A stretch of 64,000 nucleotides of DNA from Magnolia sinica (lineage: Eukaryota > Streptophyta > Magnoliopsida > Magnoliales > Magnoliaceae). Below are positions 22,925 to 34,424 of this stretch, in pieces. Position numbers and translations under genes: made by a program. How positions within the stretch are numbered: the first letter of the stretch is position 1; each line of letters opens with the position of its first letter. Under the pieces are notes generated by a model. It saw only the letters and a list, made by a program, of their open reading frames with translations, was not told the origin of the DNA and made no database searches. The stretch is taken from positions 75,822,177-75,886,176 of the forward strand of contig NC_080582.1 in assembly GCF_029962835.1 (NCBI RefSeq), read 5' to 3'.

Positions 22925-24207
22925 TGTTGGAAATTATACAGATTAATATTATTTCTTTATAATGTGGAAACCGAAAATAAAAAATTAGCTTGAATAAGGA
23001 CAGGCTGAAGCACGTTTGGGACGCTGTCTTTAAAGTGTTATTTGCCCTTACTCAAGTGAATTGAGTATGCTGATAGGTTTCAGGCAAACCACTTCTAAGA
23101 TACGACGAGCCTGGTGTGGGTCTGTATTCAACAAACATGAAGGCCCACCAAATGGAACTCTGTTACACACTATCTGGTAGAATTGCAATAAAGAAAAATC
23201 CTAAAAGAGAAAAAGAGAAGAGAATATGTGATTTAGACCACTGCACTGGTCAATTCTTCTGCCATTGGTTCAGTTGAACCGTTGTAGACCACACTATTAG
23301 TCTGTTTTTCAAGCAAAGCTTCAACCCTTGCTACTGTTTTGCTGGAATCACTGGAGTATAGGAGAAGAGTGGTGGGCTGTCTCAGTTCGTATGAGTCTGT
23401 GGAGTGGGTTGAGAGAGATGGATTGGAAACCCATCCAGGCCCTCCTTTTATAGGCTATGGTGGCTGGGGGTTATGGTCCAGGGAAATAAATTCCATGACC
23501 GTTCTCTAGCTGTTGGAGAAAACTAGCCATAGCCATTTTATGGCCGTTTTCTGACTGTTGTGCATGGGCAATTAATCTGCTGCATGCTGACTGTTGTGAG
23601 ACAGCAGCAAGCCATTTTTTAGCTGTTGGGCTAGCCATGCAGTTGTTACAGCTGGACCTTGCACTAATAGCACAACTGTTACAAATCTGTTACAACAGTT
23701 CTTTTTTCAGCTCTCTATATATTCAGAGGGACTCTCATTCACTCCTTTAGATTTCGTCCAGCCATCCATCCGCCTTAGCCACTTAGTCGAACCGTGACTC
23801 GTACACGTCTCGCTCCGGTTCACTCAAGGTCGCGAAGGAGCGACCCTCTACGACACGATGCAGATGTGCGAAGTGCAAAGTGCACCATTAGCGCCTCTAC
23901 ATCCACACTGCCTCACATGCCCACGCCCTCGTACCGAGCTCATGACCGAGACCGAGATCGAGCTCGTGCCCGAGCCTGAGCGCGAGCGCACACGCGAGTG
24001 TTCCAGTGCGTCTCATGGTCCTCGGACTAAGTAAGCAAATATTATAGTACTTCAACACTTTCATTTAAACCACTTTTTCTTCTATTCTTTTTCCAATGTG
24101 GGACTATTCCCAAAAACCCACAAAAGGTATTTTTCAAATACTTTTATATATTATATTATATTTATTTTAAAATATATATTTATATAAAATCAATAATTTT
24201 TGCAACA
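22925..24207 (-). repeat. Copia 3' LTR (left in window)
   Basis: The 1,283-bp LTR starts TGTTGGAAATTATA and ends TTTTTGCAACA in window orientation. It carries about 140 bp (23781-23919) that the other LTR lacks, next to a (GACCGA)-like run at 23940-24000. A minus-strand TATA box lies near 23716 ('tctctatatattcagag'). Confidence 0.9.
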
Positions 24208-25560
24208 ATCCTCCACTTGATTTTATAAAAATATATTTTCTCGATAAAACATTTCTGCCAGAATAATCATCTTATATGCATAAAGAAAGATATCTTTCAA
24301 TTTTAATTTTCCCTTAATGTAAGTATCTCAAAACTTTATCGAAATGACTGGTAGTCGTAGCGTTGAACCAGTTATTCCTAGATAACTGAGTCAGAGAAAC
24401 CACACACATATTCGCCATGTATTTGTTAGAGTTTCCACAATTTTACTTAGCACAATTAATGGTCATGTGCTTGTCCTAATTCGTGAACGATCCCGAGAGA
24501 AAACTTCTAACTCTCATGAGAGAACACTATCTTTACGTTCATATTGGTGAAATTCTTTCAGTGTCTCCATTACTATAAGACACTTGTCCTATAGACTGTA
24601 TTTCATTAAGAGTTCTAAGACTCAACCCTCTTTCATAATGTTTAGTATTTATCTATTATAGATGAGGTTTTAAAATTTAGTGATGAAAACTTTCCATATA
24701 TCAGTGACTTGTTCTTACCCATTGAACCCAAAATTAGAGATTTTCTGACTTTAAGTTGGGTTATCATCACTGGTGGAACTTTGATTGAAGAGTTTCAATC
24801 CTATCCTTCTAGATGTAGCCTTTACTACTTCTCTTAGTAGAGGTTTAGTGAAAGAGTCTGTCCGGTAATTGCTTAATTTCACATAGGAAATAGCAATGAT
24901 TCCATCTCGAATCAATTGTCTGACATTATCATGTCGAAGACTGATATGTCTAGACTTTCCATTATATCTGCCGCTATAAGCTCTAGTTAATATGGCTTCC
25001 CTATCACAATATAGTGATACAGCCGATATAGGCTTTACACAAAGAGATTTCTAATAGAAGATCCCTTAGCCACTTAGCCCTAGGGCTATAAATTCAGACT
25101 CCATAGTCGAGTGCATTATGCAAGTATGTTTCTTAGATCCCCAAGATACAGTTGCACCTCCTAGGGTGAATACCCACCCTGTAGTAGACTTGTTGTCCCC
25201 TGCACTCGATGTCCAGCTCTCATCAGTATATCCTTTCAATATGATAAGAAATTCTTAATAAAATAGTCTTAAGTCTTTGGTTGCTTTTAAGTAACCAATG
25301 ACTCTACTGATTGAATTCAAGTGGTCAGTACTGGGGTTACTAGTAAACCTAGTAAGTTTACTCATAACATTTACGATATCAGGTCTACTGCATTGCATAA
25401 CATACATAAGACTCCCTATAGCACTCGTATATTCTAATTGTACAACTGTTCTTTCAGTATTTTCTTTTAGTTTGATACTTGGATCAAATGGGGTTTTTGC
25501 TTCCTTTATATTTAGATGGTTAAACTTGTTTAGTATCTTCTCAATATAATGAGATTAACA
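24208..25560 (-). pseudogene. Copia RNase H region and RT C-terminus, decayed
   Basis: Minus-strand reading with frame changes gives the conserved copia tail: a 'SIMYAMQCTRPDI' type block near 25380-25420, a '[18 protein letters not shown]' type block near 25170-25230, and a following '[10 protein letters not shown]' type block near 25095-25120. These are RNase H (Ty1/copia) signatures. Several in-frame stops interrupt it. The last few hundred bases (24208-24780) are AT-rich and non-coding and lead to the polypurine tract. Confidence 0.75.
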
Positions 25561-26319
25561 CTAAGTATAATCCCTACAATATTTTTTAACTTTGATACCT
25601 AGGATGGTATTAATTTGTTCAAGATCTTTCTTTTTGAATATGAAAGATAGAAACCTCTTTTTTTCAGTCACACCTTCCATTTTATTACTTATTATTAACA
25701 TGCCATCAACATACAGATAAATAATAATGATACAACTATCATACACTTTAGAATATATGCATTTGTCAGCTACATTATGCATGAAACCATGAGATAGTAT
25801 TTTGGAATCAAACTTCTCATACCAATATTTTGGTGCTTGTTTTAATCCATACAAAGATTTGACTAATCTACATACTTTGTTTTCATTTCCTGGTAGAACG
25901 AATCCTTAAGGTTGTTCCATGTATACCTCCTCATTGAGGTCACCATTTAGGAATGCGATCTTTACATTCATTTGGTAGATATGAAGATGATGAATAGAAG
26001 TTAGTGCAAATAATATCCTAATGGATGTTATCCTAGCTACAAGAGAGTATGTGTCAAAGTAATCTATCCCTTCTTTTTGTCTAAAACCCTTAGCTACTAG
26101 TCGAGCTTTAAAGGTTTGGATAGTCCCATCAGTGTGATATTTCTTCCTAAATACCCATTTACAACCTATGGATCTAGAACCTGCAGGTAAGTTTACTAGT
26201 TCCCATGTTTGATTTGACAGTATGGATTCCATTTCATTATTTATAACTTCTTTCCAGAAAGCTGAGTTTGTAAAGGATGCAGCCTCTTTATATGTTTTAG
26301 GATCATCTTCTATAGTCAT
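25561..26319 (-). pseudogene. Copia reverse transcriptase (RVT_2), broken
   Basis: Two pieces in the same reading direction, 25906-26319 (137 residues) and 25561-25854 (97 residues), carry the copia RT. The first has the 'WELVNLPAGSRSIGCKWVFRKK' type block, 'KARLVAKGFRQKEGIDY' and 'MNVKIAFLNGDLNEEVYMEQP'. The second has 'YGLKQAPKYWYEKFD' and the catalytic box, which reads YVDG instead of YVDD (about 25699-25716). A stop directly after the EQP motif separates the pieces. Both changes would abolish activity. It normally copies retrotransposon RNA in the cytoplasmic particle. Confidence 0.92.
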
Positions 26320-26592
26320 TACTATAGGTATTTGTCTTATAACATTTTTTCTATCTCCTTCTACAAGATGAAAAATGATGTGTTGTGAGTCTATATATTC
26401 ATCTCCTAGACTCTTCTCTATTCATGTCCTTTGACTTCTACGATGTTCGATAGGAGAATCCACTATCTGTAGAGCTGTGCTATCTGATTCTCTATTAGGA
26501 GTTTGGATTTCATTATCCTTTGACTCCAAGGATAGTGAGTTCTCAAAGAACTCAACGTCTCTTGATTCTATTATTGTATTAGACTCTTATGT

Positions 26593-27666
26593 CTAGAGTC
26601 TATAAGCTTTGCTATTTTGTGCATACCCTACGAAGGCACACTTAATATGTCTTAGTCCTAACTTAGTTCTTTTTATATCAGGGGTTCTGCAATATGCAAG
26701 ACACCCCCACACTTTTAGATATCCTAGGTTAGGTTTTTTACCTCTCCATGTTTCATATGGAGATATTTTATATTTTTTAGATGAAATTCTGTTTAGAATA
26801 TAGCACGCTACAAGCAGTGCCTCACCCCATAGACTTAGTGGCAACTTTGCTCTTATCAACATTGAGTTGACCATCTCTACTAATGTTCTATTCTTTCTTT
26901 CAGCTATTCCGTTTTGTTGAGGTGTGTATGGCACAGTACATTGATGTATTAGTCCATGTTCTTCACAGAAGTTATCGAATTCATTTGAGAAGTATTCTCC
27001 TCCTCTATCACTACGAAGAATTTTTATCTTCTTATTTAGTTGATTTTCTACTTCTGCTTTATATATTTTAAACATGTTTAATGCTTTGCTCTTTAATAGA
27101 TAAACATACACATATCTAGAGCAATCATCTATGAAGGTTATGAAGTACCGTTTACCTCCATGAGTAAGAATGCCCTTTAACTCACAGATATCACTGTGCA
27201 CAAGATCCAATACTTGAGACGATCTTTCAACACTTGGAAAATGTTTCTTCGTCATTTTGGATCGTATGCACACTTCACATTTATCGGTTTCATTATCTGT
27301 GTATAAGATTAAACCATTCTTAGCCATGAACTTCAAGGTACTATACCCTATATGGGCTAGTCTATCATGCCACAGTCCAGCGGATTCACTCATATACGCA
27401 GAAGTGCTACTTTCATTTAGAGAAAACTTAACCATCCCATTACATGTATATCCCTTTCCGACAAAATTTTCATTCTTGAACAAAATTAGTTTTCCTGACT
27501 CGTACACCACATTTATACCTGGTTTACCCAGAAGATCTCTAGAAACTAAGTTTTGCCTCATGTCTGGGACGTGCAGTACATTAGTCAGAATTACTTTCTT
27601 TCCAGAGGTGAATAACAGTTCGATAGTTCCTTTACCGACGACCTTCGATCGAACTTCATTACTCAT
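26593..27666 (-). pseudogene. Copia gag-pre-integrase and integrase, 357-codon open stretch
   Basis: This is the longest open stretch in the window. Residues about 95-150 hold the HHCC zinc-binding region (H..H...CEVC), seen in 'GLWHDRLAHIGYSTL' and 'DKCEVCIRSK'. The rve catalytic core follows, with D in 'HSDICELKG', D in 'RSDRGGEY' and E in 'NGIAERKNRTL', so the DDE triad looks intact. After about residue 345 the frame ends in stops before the RT (26320-26592). It would insert element cDNA into the genome. Flanking stops mean it cannot be made as part of a polyprotein. Confidence 0.93.
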
Positions 27667-28690
27667 TTGGACTTCTTGACCATCGGTTAATTCCTCATAG
27701 GTTTTGAAGGTTGATTTGTCTTAGCACACATGTACTGTAGCGGTAGTATCATACCACCAACTTGGAACTTTGCCTTGGATGGTATTTACCATAGTAATCA
27801 TAGCTACAATATCACTTTCTTCTACTGCACTTGTCTCTTTTTTAGATTTGCGATATCGGCATACACGAGCATAGTGCCCGATTTTTCCACAGACATGACA
27901 CGAGCCTTTGAACTTTTTATTCTTCTTTTGGGTGTTTTTCTTAAATTTTTCTTTATTGGGTTTCAGGAAATCTTCCTTCTCGGGATTCGTGTTATTAGTG
28001 TTCTCTACTGCATGTACCTTAGACGAGGCATTCTCGTTATTATTCTTTTTGTCACGGTTACGGGATTCTTCCTCAATTCTAAGGTGTTTCTGGATTTGTT
28101 CCAATGTTTAGTCCTCAGTTTTATGCAGCAACTTCTTTCAATAGTCTTTCTACATTGGTGGTAATTTAGCGATTATAACCTCGACTTGGAATGATTCAGG
28201 AAGATCAATTTTGATGGCTTTTATTTTGTTTACTATTAGCTGCAGTTCTTGAATTTGGGGCGGTAGCGGTTTGTTATCTACCGCATTGAAGTCAAAATAC
28301 CTGGCGATGAGAAATTTGTTGGTTCCTTCTTCTTCAGCCTTTTATTTGAACTTCAAAGCAACCCAGATATCCTTTGCTGAAGGCGTTTGTTGGTACAAAT
28401 CGTACAGATGGTCGGAAAGTGCGTTAAGAATGTGTCCTCGACACAAGAGTTCATCTTCAGCTCATTTGGTGCGGGTAGCCACCTGTTCAGGTGAGCCTGT
28501 GTCGGATGCTTCAGGTAGTGCTTACAGATTAGGATGTAATTTGTAGTAGATTTTCAGTGCCATAAGAAGAAATTTCAGCTTGTCTTAACATCTCATAAAA
28601 TTGGTTCCATCGAACCGATCAAGATGTATCAAGTCCTGATTCATCAACTTGATGGATGAAACACTGTCGGCTTCCATCAAATAATGCTTT
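27640..28690 (-). pseudogene. Copia gag with zinc knuckle and protease remnant
   Basis: A start codon lies about 16 bp inside the right LTR, near 28679, and the gag (UBN2-type) reading follows with several stops. The open piece 27721-28104 has a perfect CX2CX4HX4C knuckle (CHVCGKIGHYARVC). The protease motif near the end reads DTTA where DTGA/DSGA is expected. Gag packages RNA and protease matures the particle; both are non-functional here. The leader between LTR and gag is unusually short and I find no clear primer-binding site. Confidence 0.85.
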
Positions 28691-30382
28691 AAGATTGTTG
28701 GAAATTATATAGATTAATATTATTTCTGTATAATGTGGAAACCACAAATAAAAAATTAGCTTGAATAAGGACAAGCTGAAGCACGTCTGGGACGCTGTCC
28801 TTAAAGAGTTATTTGCCCATACTCAAGTGAATTGAGTATGTTGATAGGTTTCAGAAAAACCACTTCTAAGATACGACGAGTAGCAAACACGAAGTCCCAC
28901 CAAATGGAACTCTGTTACACACTATCTGGCAGAATTACCTTAAAGAAAAATTCTAAAAGAGAAAAAGAGAAGCGAATATGTGATTTAGACCACTGCACTG
29001 GTCAATTCTTCAGCCACTGGTTCAGTTGAACCGTTCTAGACCACACTGTTGGTCTGTTCTTCAAGCAAAGGTTCAACCCTTGCTACTGTTTTGCTGGAAT
29101 CACTGGAGTATAGGAGAGGAGCAGTGGATTGTCTCAATTCATATGGGTCTGCTGGAGTGGGTTGAGAGAGATGGATTGGAAACCCATCCAGGCCCTCCTT
29201 TTATAGGCCATGGTGGCTAGTGTTATGGTTTAGGGAAATAAATCTCATGACCGTTTTCTAGCTGTTGGAGAAAACTAGCCGTTTTATGGCCGTTTTCTGA
29301 CTGTTGTGCATGGGCCATTAATCTGCTGCATGCTGACTATTGTGAGACAGCAGCAAACCGTTTTCTAGCTGTTGGGCTAACCATGCAGTAGTTGCAGCTG
29401 AACCTTGCACTAATAGCACAGCTGTTACAGATCTGTTGGAACAACTCTTTTTTCAGCTCTCTATATATTCAGAGGGACTCTTATTCAGTCATCTAGATTT
29501 CGTCCAGCCATCCATCTGCCTTAGCCCACGCCCTCGCACCGAGTCCGTGACCAAGACTGAGACCGAGACCGAGCCCGAGCGAGAGCGCGTGCGGGAGTGT
29601 TCCTGTAACGTCTCGAAAAAATTCGTACAAAGACCCGAGTACCACCTCAGGCAGAAATCACTAAGGACCAAATCCTTTAGAAATTAGACAAGAATTATCT
29701 AGTGCTGAACTAGATTACCTATGAAATTAGTACTGATCACTATAAACACGAACCGCAAGACTCAAAACATGTAGAATCATTGGCGCTACTTTACCCTGAA
29801 ATCTAGAATCAATACCTAAACCTAGTTGCTCTCGGGAGCACTTTGAAACTTCGTATCGGACCTAGACCGAACGTCGAAAGTCTGATTACTACAAAACTAT
29901 ACGGTCATGACCGCAGTACTGGACTTGACAACCACCCTAGAAATCAAGTCCTAATAGTGCTCAGAAACGCATAACTTGAGCCCGGAGCGAAGTGTGTGAG
30001 AAACGTGAATATCGTTAGAAAGCAAACTGAAATTTAAGTGAATTGAGTCGTTCGCTTATGGGCTAAATCTAAGGATTCAGACCATTGGAATCTGACCCAA
30101 GTACACCCTCGGATCAGGGAAAATTTTCAACTCATGTCGGTGCACTTGTGGCCCTGATCGAGTACTGGTGACCATCGAACTGAAATTAGTTCGCCACGGT
30201 CGATCTGTAAATCCGATCGGACCAAAAAATCAACTTGACCTAGGTCCATTGTCAGGGAGCTTAAGTTCGATCGCATGTTGAAGGGAGGCCATTAGAAGTG
30301 CTCCGTTGGACTGAAACAGACTCCCTTTGGATATAACCTAAGTATACATTGGCCTTGGGGCCATTTGCATCAGTCCTAGGCC

Positions 30383-30389
30383 TATATAA
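30383..30389 (+). promoter_or_regulatory. LTR TATA box
   Basis: TATATAA is followed by 'cggcttaaaaccccctctctc' and a GA-rich leader at 30430-30490. It mirrors the arrangement in the other solo LTR near 12836, which supports plus-strand orientation of both. Confidence 0.5.
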
Positions 30390-31992
30390 CGGCTTAAAAC
30401 CCCCTCTCTCTCACTCCATACGAATTTCTAAATCCTAGGGGAGAGAAGAGAAAAAGAGAAGGAAAGAGAGAGAAAGTGAGAGAGAAAGCTGGAGTTTGTT
30501 CCTGGGATTCAATCCCCTTACTCCACGTGCTTAACCACCCTTCCCGTGTCGCTATTCCAGCATTTTCGATTCTGTTCTTAGGTAAGAAAACCTAACCCTA
30601 ATCTATTTTAGGATTTTCAATAGTGTAAATGGTGGAATAGCTAACCTATTCCCTGTTATAGGTTATTGTGGTGCCGTAGACAAAGACTTAGCTTTTAAAT
30701 TGAGTTCGTTACGAGTCTACCGGTGAAAGGTGCAGACTATAAATGTTTAAGTTATGGTTTTCAAGGCTTTCAATGTCAGTTAATGATTTATGACTGACTT
30801 GAATGATACCACATGCTTATATGCGATGTTTCCCACACCTTATACACATATATGAACTATGTTGAATACAGTGAAATCCATGTGTTCGTTGATATGCTTG
30901 AATGAATATGGATTTATGATTAGTGCTTGCCATGATTATTGATTGTAAATACATGATCGTTGTATGTGTGGTATCTCCTTGTGAAAGGATTTGCTATAAC
31001 ATGTGTTTTAACTAAGTCATTCATGTATGTAATGTGTGTAGTATAAGTGTTTGATAAAATACCTCAACGAGGAAATACTTGTTGGAATGCATGTAATGAG
31101 GGTGTTGAGATAGGATTCTCAATTCCCTTAACCATAGTTATAGTTTTCCTTTATGTATACTATATACTACTACGTGCTTTATGGTTGAAATACCTATGAA
31201 TGCTATTATGTACACTATGTGTTTGTTAAAATGCTAAAATGAGACTTATATTTAAGTTGGTTGCTATATGCTGTTTTGGACTAGCGCATACGTATTCGTG
31301 TTATATTTGAAGTATGTTTGGGACTATGGTATAGTCTAGACAATCGATAACAAGTCCTGATTTGATGGCCGAGGTCGTTTCGCCACTCAGGACGTGTTCG
31401 ATGAATTTGAGTTGTACCTCGGTTGTCGACAGTGGTTAGGTCACACGGAGTGCTTACGCACTTCATGTCGATCATCTCGATGTACGCTCGTACTAGTCGA
31501 GCTCGTTAAGTAACTCGATTGACCCGATGTATGTTCACCATGTATGGACGCTACTGCTTGAACCTAAGGTACCAAACTCACCAGTGGAAAGCCCGTTTAA
31601 CCATGGTACCACGATCCACTAAGACTCATGAGCCGGACATGGTGGTATGGGACACCGTGGTCGTGCTGTTGGCCTACGTTGGGGTGACGAGCCTCTTCGT
31701 AGTGATCAGTGAGCAACCCAAACTCGTGAGCTGAATACGGTGGTATGGGACACTATATTCAAGCTGTCGGCTTACACCAATCAGGTGACGAGCCCTTTGT
31801 AGTGACCTAGAACCGCAACATCGTATGAGATTTACTCGGACTGACGACCCTAGAATGGATCATTGTTTGGGAATTGATATAAGGGAGGTACCTTAGCTTC
31901 CCAACCCTGCTGTATGAATAAACCTAAGTAAGAACTCGGTTAACACGATCATAACATTGCATTGCACAGTGCTTTGGCAAGGAAGTAGCATG

Positions 31993-32154
31993 CACTACCA
32001 AAAAATCGAGCAATAGCTATGGAGGTTTAAAGCTTTTAGCTACGGATTTAATCTGTAGCAATATAGCTGCGGATTTAATCCGTAGCTATAGCCTGAGTGC
32101 TCTGCAGCTAAAGCGTACGTCCCCACCTAAAGCATATTAAATATAGATGGTGCT
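31993..32154. repeat. CACTA left subterminal region
   Basis: Motifs 'agctacggatttaatctgtagc' and 'gctgcggatttaatccgtagc' form short inverted pairs 30-90 bp from the end. They match motifs at the opposite end. Confidence 0.85.
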
Positions 32155-32435
32155 TAGGGGGATCTATGAGGTCCATTGGAATATATGTGTTTGATCTAAG
32201 ACATCAAAAAATTCTGATACATAATTTTAGTGCATGAGCCCAAAAATTATGTAGATTAAATGTCTAAGTGGACCACACCATAAGAAATAATATAAATTAA
32301 ATTTTTACTGTTAATATGTTGTGTGGTCGCATTACAGATTCGATCTAACTCATTTTTTTTATCAGTACTTAAAATAATAATTTAAAATTAATGGACGGAG
32401 TGGATATGTGAAATACATTACAGTGGGCCCCACGA
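32155..32435. mobile_element. Truncated fold-back MITE inside the CACTA
   Basis: 'tgcatgagcccaaaaattatg', 'aagtggaccacaccataag' and the terminal 'cagtgggccccacgatc' are standard blocks of the fold-back family. The centre is shortened and the left end has decayed. Confidence 0.7.
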
Positions 32436-32552
32436 TCTTAAAACCATAAAATGTCTCAGGGAGCCGTCCGTCACGCGCCCCTCCAAAACCCCAAACCCCT
32501 CCAAAAACGAAACCCCCGTCCGCCATTTTCTCCCACTCGCTGACGAACCCAT

Positions 32553-32596
<44 letters not shown>

Positions 32597-32760
32597 CTCA
32601 ATCTCTCTTTCCGTTGCCCTCTCTCGATCTCCCGATCTCCCTCACCCTCTCTCCCTGTCTCAAGGCCGCATTCCCCACTCTGTTATTAAAAATCCATTTC
32701 GCTGCAAGAAGGAGAAGAAGAAGGAGAAGGAGAAGAAGACGAAGCACGTATGGTTAGTTT
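32436..32760 (+). other. Gene-like 5' leader carried by the CACTA (possible captured host gene fragment)
   Basis: A C-rich stretch is followed by pyrimidine-rich sequence with a (CT)16 run at 32561-32593, then a GA-rich stretch ('aaggagaagaagaaggag'). After it comes ATG at 32750 directly before GTTAGT, a plausible splice donor. This is the look of a plant promoter-proximal region and 5' UTR. A possible acceptor, TTTGTAG, lies at 41750-41756 beyond the array. No coding exon of recognisable identity is seen. It could be the element's own promoter. The minus-strand frame at 32362-32601 is an artefact of the (CT) run. Confidence 0.4.
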
Positions 32761-32834
32761 CTTTCTTTCTCCCTCTTTATCTCTTTCTCAAATCATTCAA
32801 TCTGCATTCCCCTCTCTCTGTTTCTGAAATCTAA

Positions 32835-33144
32835 GGGTCGTTTGGCCAGTCGGATTGGAAGGGATTGGAAGTTAAATCCTGGGATTGGCCGGGCGTGCCA
32901 AACAGAGTCGGTGATCTAATCCCAATCTCTGAGACGTGTTTGGCTCGAGGGATTGGAAGGGATGGGAAGGTTTAATCCCAGTATTGGCCGGGCCTGCCAA
33001 ACAGACTGGATATATCAATCCAGGGATATAACAATCCCATGTATTTGAAGACAATCCACTGACAATACCATCAATACCTAGAAATCCAGGCCATCCACCC
33101 TAATACCATTCAATCCCTTTCAATCCACCCAGCCAAACGGGCCC
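32835..33144. mobile_element. Tourist/PIF-Harbinger MITE
   Basis: The ends GGGTCGTTTGGCC and AGCCAAACGGGCCC are inverted, and TAA flanks both sides (32832-32834, 33145-33147). The interior matches 1529-1955. It is 310 bp, nested in the CACTA. Confidence 0.87.
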
Positions 33145-33147
33145 TAA

Positions 33148-33600
33148 AAATGCTTTGTGGGCTCCACTATAATATGTGTATGCAAGCCATTCATTTTTTC
33201 AACTTCATTTTAGGGCCAAATCTCAGGTGGACCACACCATAGGAAACTGTGGTGATTGAACGCCCACCATTAGAGCCTGTTTGGCCGGGCAGATTGGATG
33301 GATTTGGATGGTATTAGAGTGGATTGCACAGATTTCAAGGTAATGATAGCTATGTCAATGGATTGGTGCAAGATCTATGGGATTGCTATTTCCGATCTGT
33401 TTGGGACGCTTGGCCAATCCTGTGATTAAACCTTCCAATCCCTTTTAATCCCTTGAACCAAACACGTCCCAAGTAAATTTGAAGGGATCGGGTGGATTGC
33501 ATAAGATTTAAAGGTAATGATGGTGAAGTCAGTGTATCGTCTTAAGATCCATAGGATTGCTATATCTGGGGATCAGGATCCCGTGTCTATTGTGACATCA
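33148..33600. mobile_element. Fold-back MITE fragment broken by a second, truncated Tourist MITE
   Basis: 33150-33269 is the left part of a fold-back MITE, ending in 'acgcccaccatta'. A Tourist end, GAGCCTGTTTGGCC, starts at 33273 after TTA. It runs to about 33590, where 'gctatatctggggatcagg' breaks off. Neither right end is present. Confidence 0.7.
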
Positions 33601-33852
33601 ATTTGAATTTCTATTTTTTTTTTACAATGTCTTTTATGTTACTAGCACAGGCATTCATATATACATTGAGAAATATGATTGAAGTGCTAGACTAGCATGT
33701 GCATTTACACTATTTTTTAAATGTTGGTGACTCATCCACCACACGTCATAAAACATGTTAATCCACTGCATTGCATTCATTAGGAATCAAGCAGTGGTAT
33801 GGAGCTACTGAGATGCATCTGACTTTATTGCACACTGCCGCAATGGTTGGTC

Positions 33853-33889
33853 ATAGTGTTTGCAAACATCAACTAACTTTCATTCAACA

Positions 33890-33955
<66 letters not shown>

Positions 33956-33992
33956 TGTTGAATGAAAGTTAGTTGATGTTTGCAAACACTAT
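33853..33992. repeat. 140-bp palindrome with (AT)n centre
   Basis: The left arm 'atagtgtttgcaaacatc' continuing to 'cattcaacatct' is matched exactly by its reverse complement 'agatgttgaatg' continuing to 'gatgtttgcaaacactat'. Arms are about 42 bp plus a central (TA)n run of about 56 bp. It can form a long hairpin or cruciform. Confidence 0.93.
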
Positions 33993-34097
33993 ATATATAT
34001 AATCTTGAAGGAAATTCAGAAAATTTGTTGGTTTGTTAGTTTGCGAGATCAATTTGAATGTCTTTTAATTTGGTGTAATGTCTGTTATGTTACTGGA

Positions 34098-34405
34098 TGT
34101 GTGTCGGAGCTATCCGGATATTGAGCAGGGGTCCCTAGAAGGTGGGAACCGCTGTTATGACCATGATGAAGCTGTCCATTTCCTATGGATAACATTGGAG
34201 TGGCGTGGCCATTTGGACAGGCCGTGTTTATGTATTTGGTCGCCATTAATGGAGTAGACCCGGATGTGCGTCGGAGCTATCCGGATGAGCGGGGGTCCCT
34301 GGAAGATGGGAACCGCTGTTATGACCATGATGAAGCTGTATATTTCCTATGGACAGCATTGGAAGGGCCTGGCCAATTGGAGCAGGCCATGTTTATATCT
34401 GTATT
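34098..34405 (+). repeat. Tandem duplication of about 167 bp, possibly coding remnant
   Basis: The blocks starting 'gtcggagctatccggat' at 34103 and 34270 share 'gggaaccgctgttatgacc', 'atgatgaagctgt' and 'ggccgtgtttatg'/'ggccatgtttatat'. A 99-codon frame spans the second unit (34185-34484) but runs into the telomere-like array. I recognise no domain. GC content is higher than in the surroundings. Confidence 0.6.
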
Positions 34406-34424
34406 TACAGGGACCATACCTTTA

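Noticed and set aside
29436..29687. Arginine/glutamate-rich frames on both strands in the copia LTR
   Set aside because: They come from the (GACCGA)-like repeat, which differs in length between the two LTRs. The same holds for 23794-23979.
31519..31734. A 71-codon frame in the second solo LTR
   Set aside because: It sits in an LTR module that is tandemly doubled, with no conservation of frame in the sister LTR.
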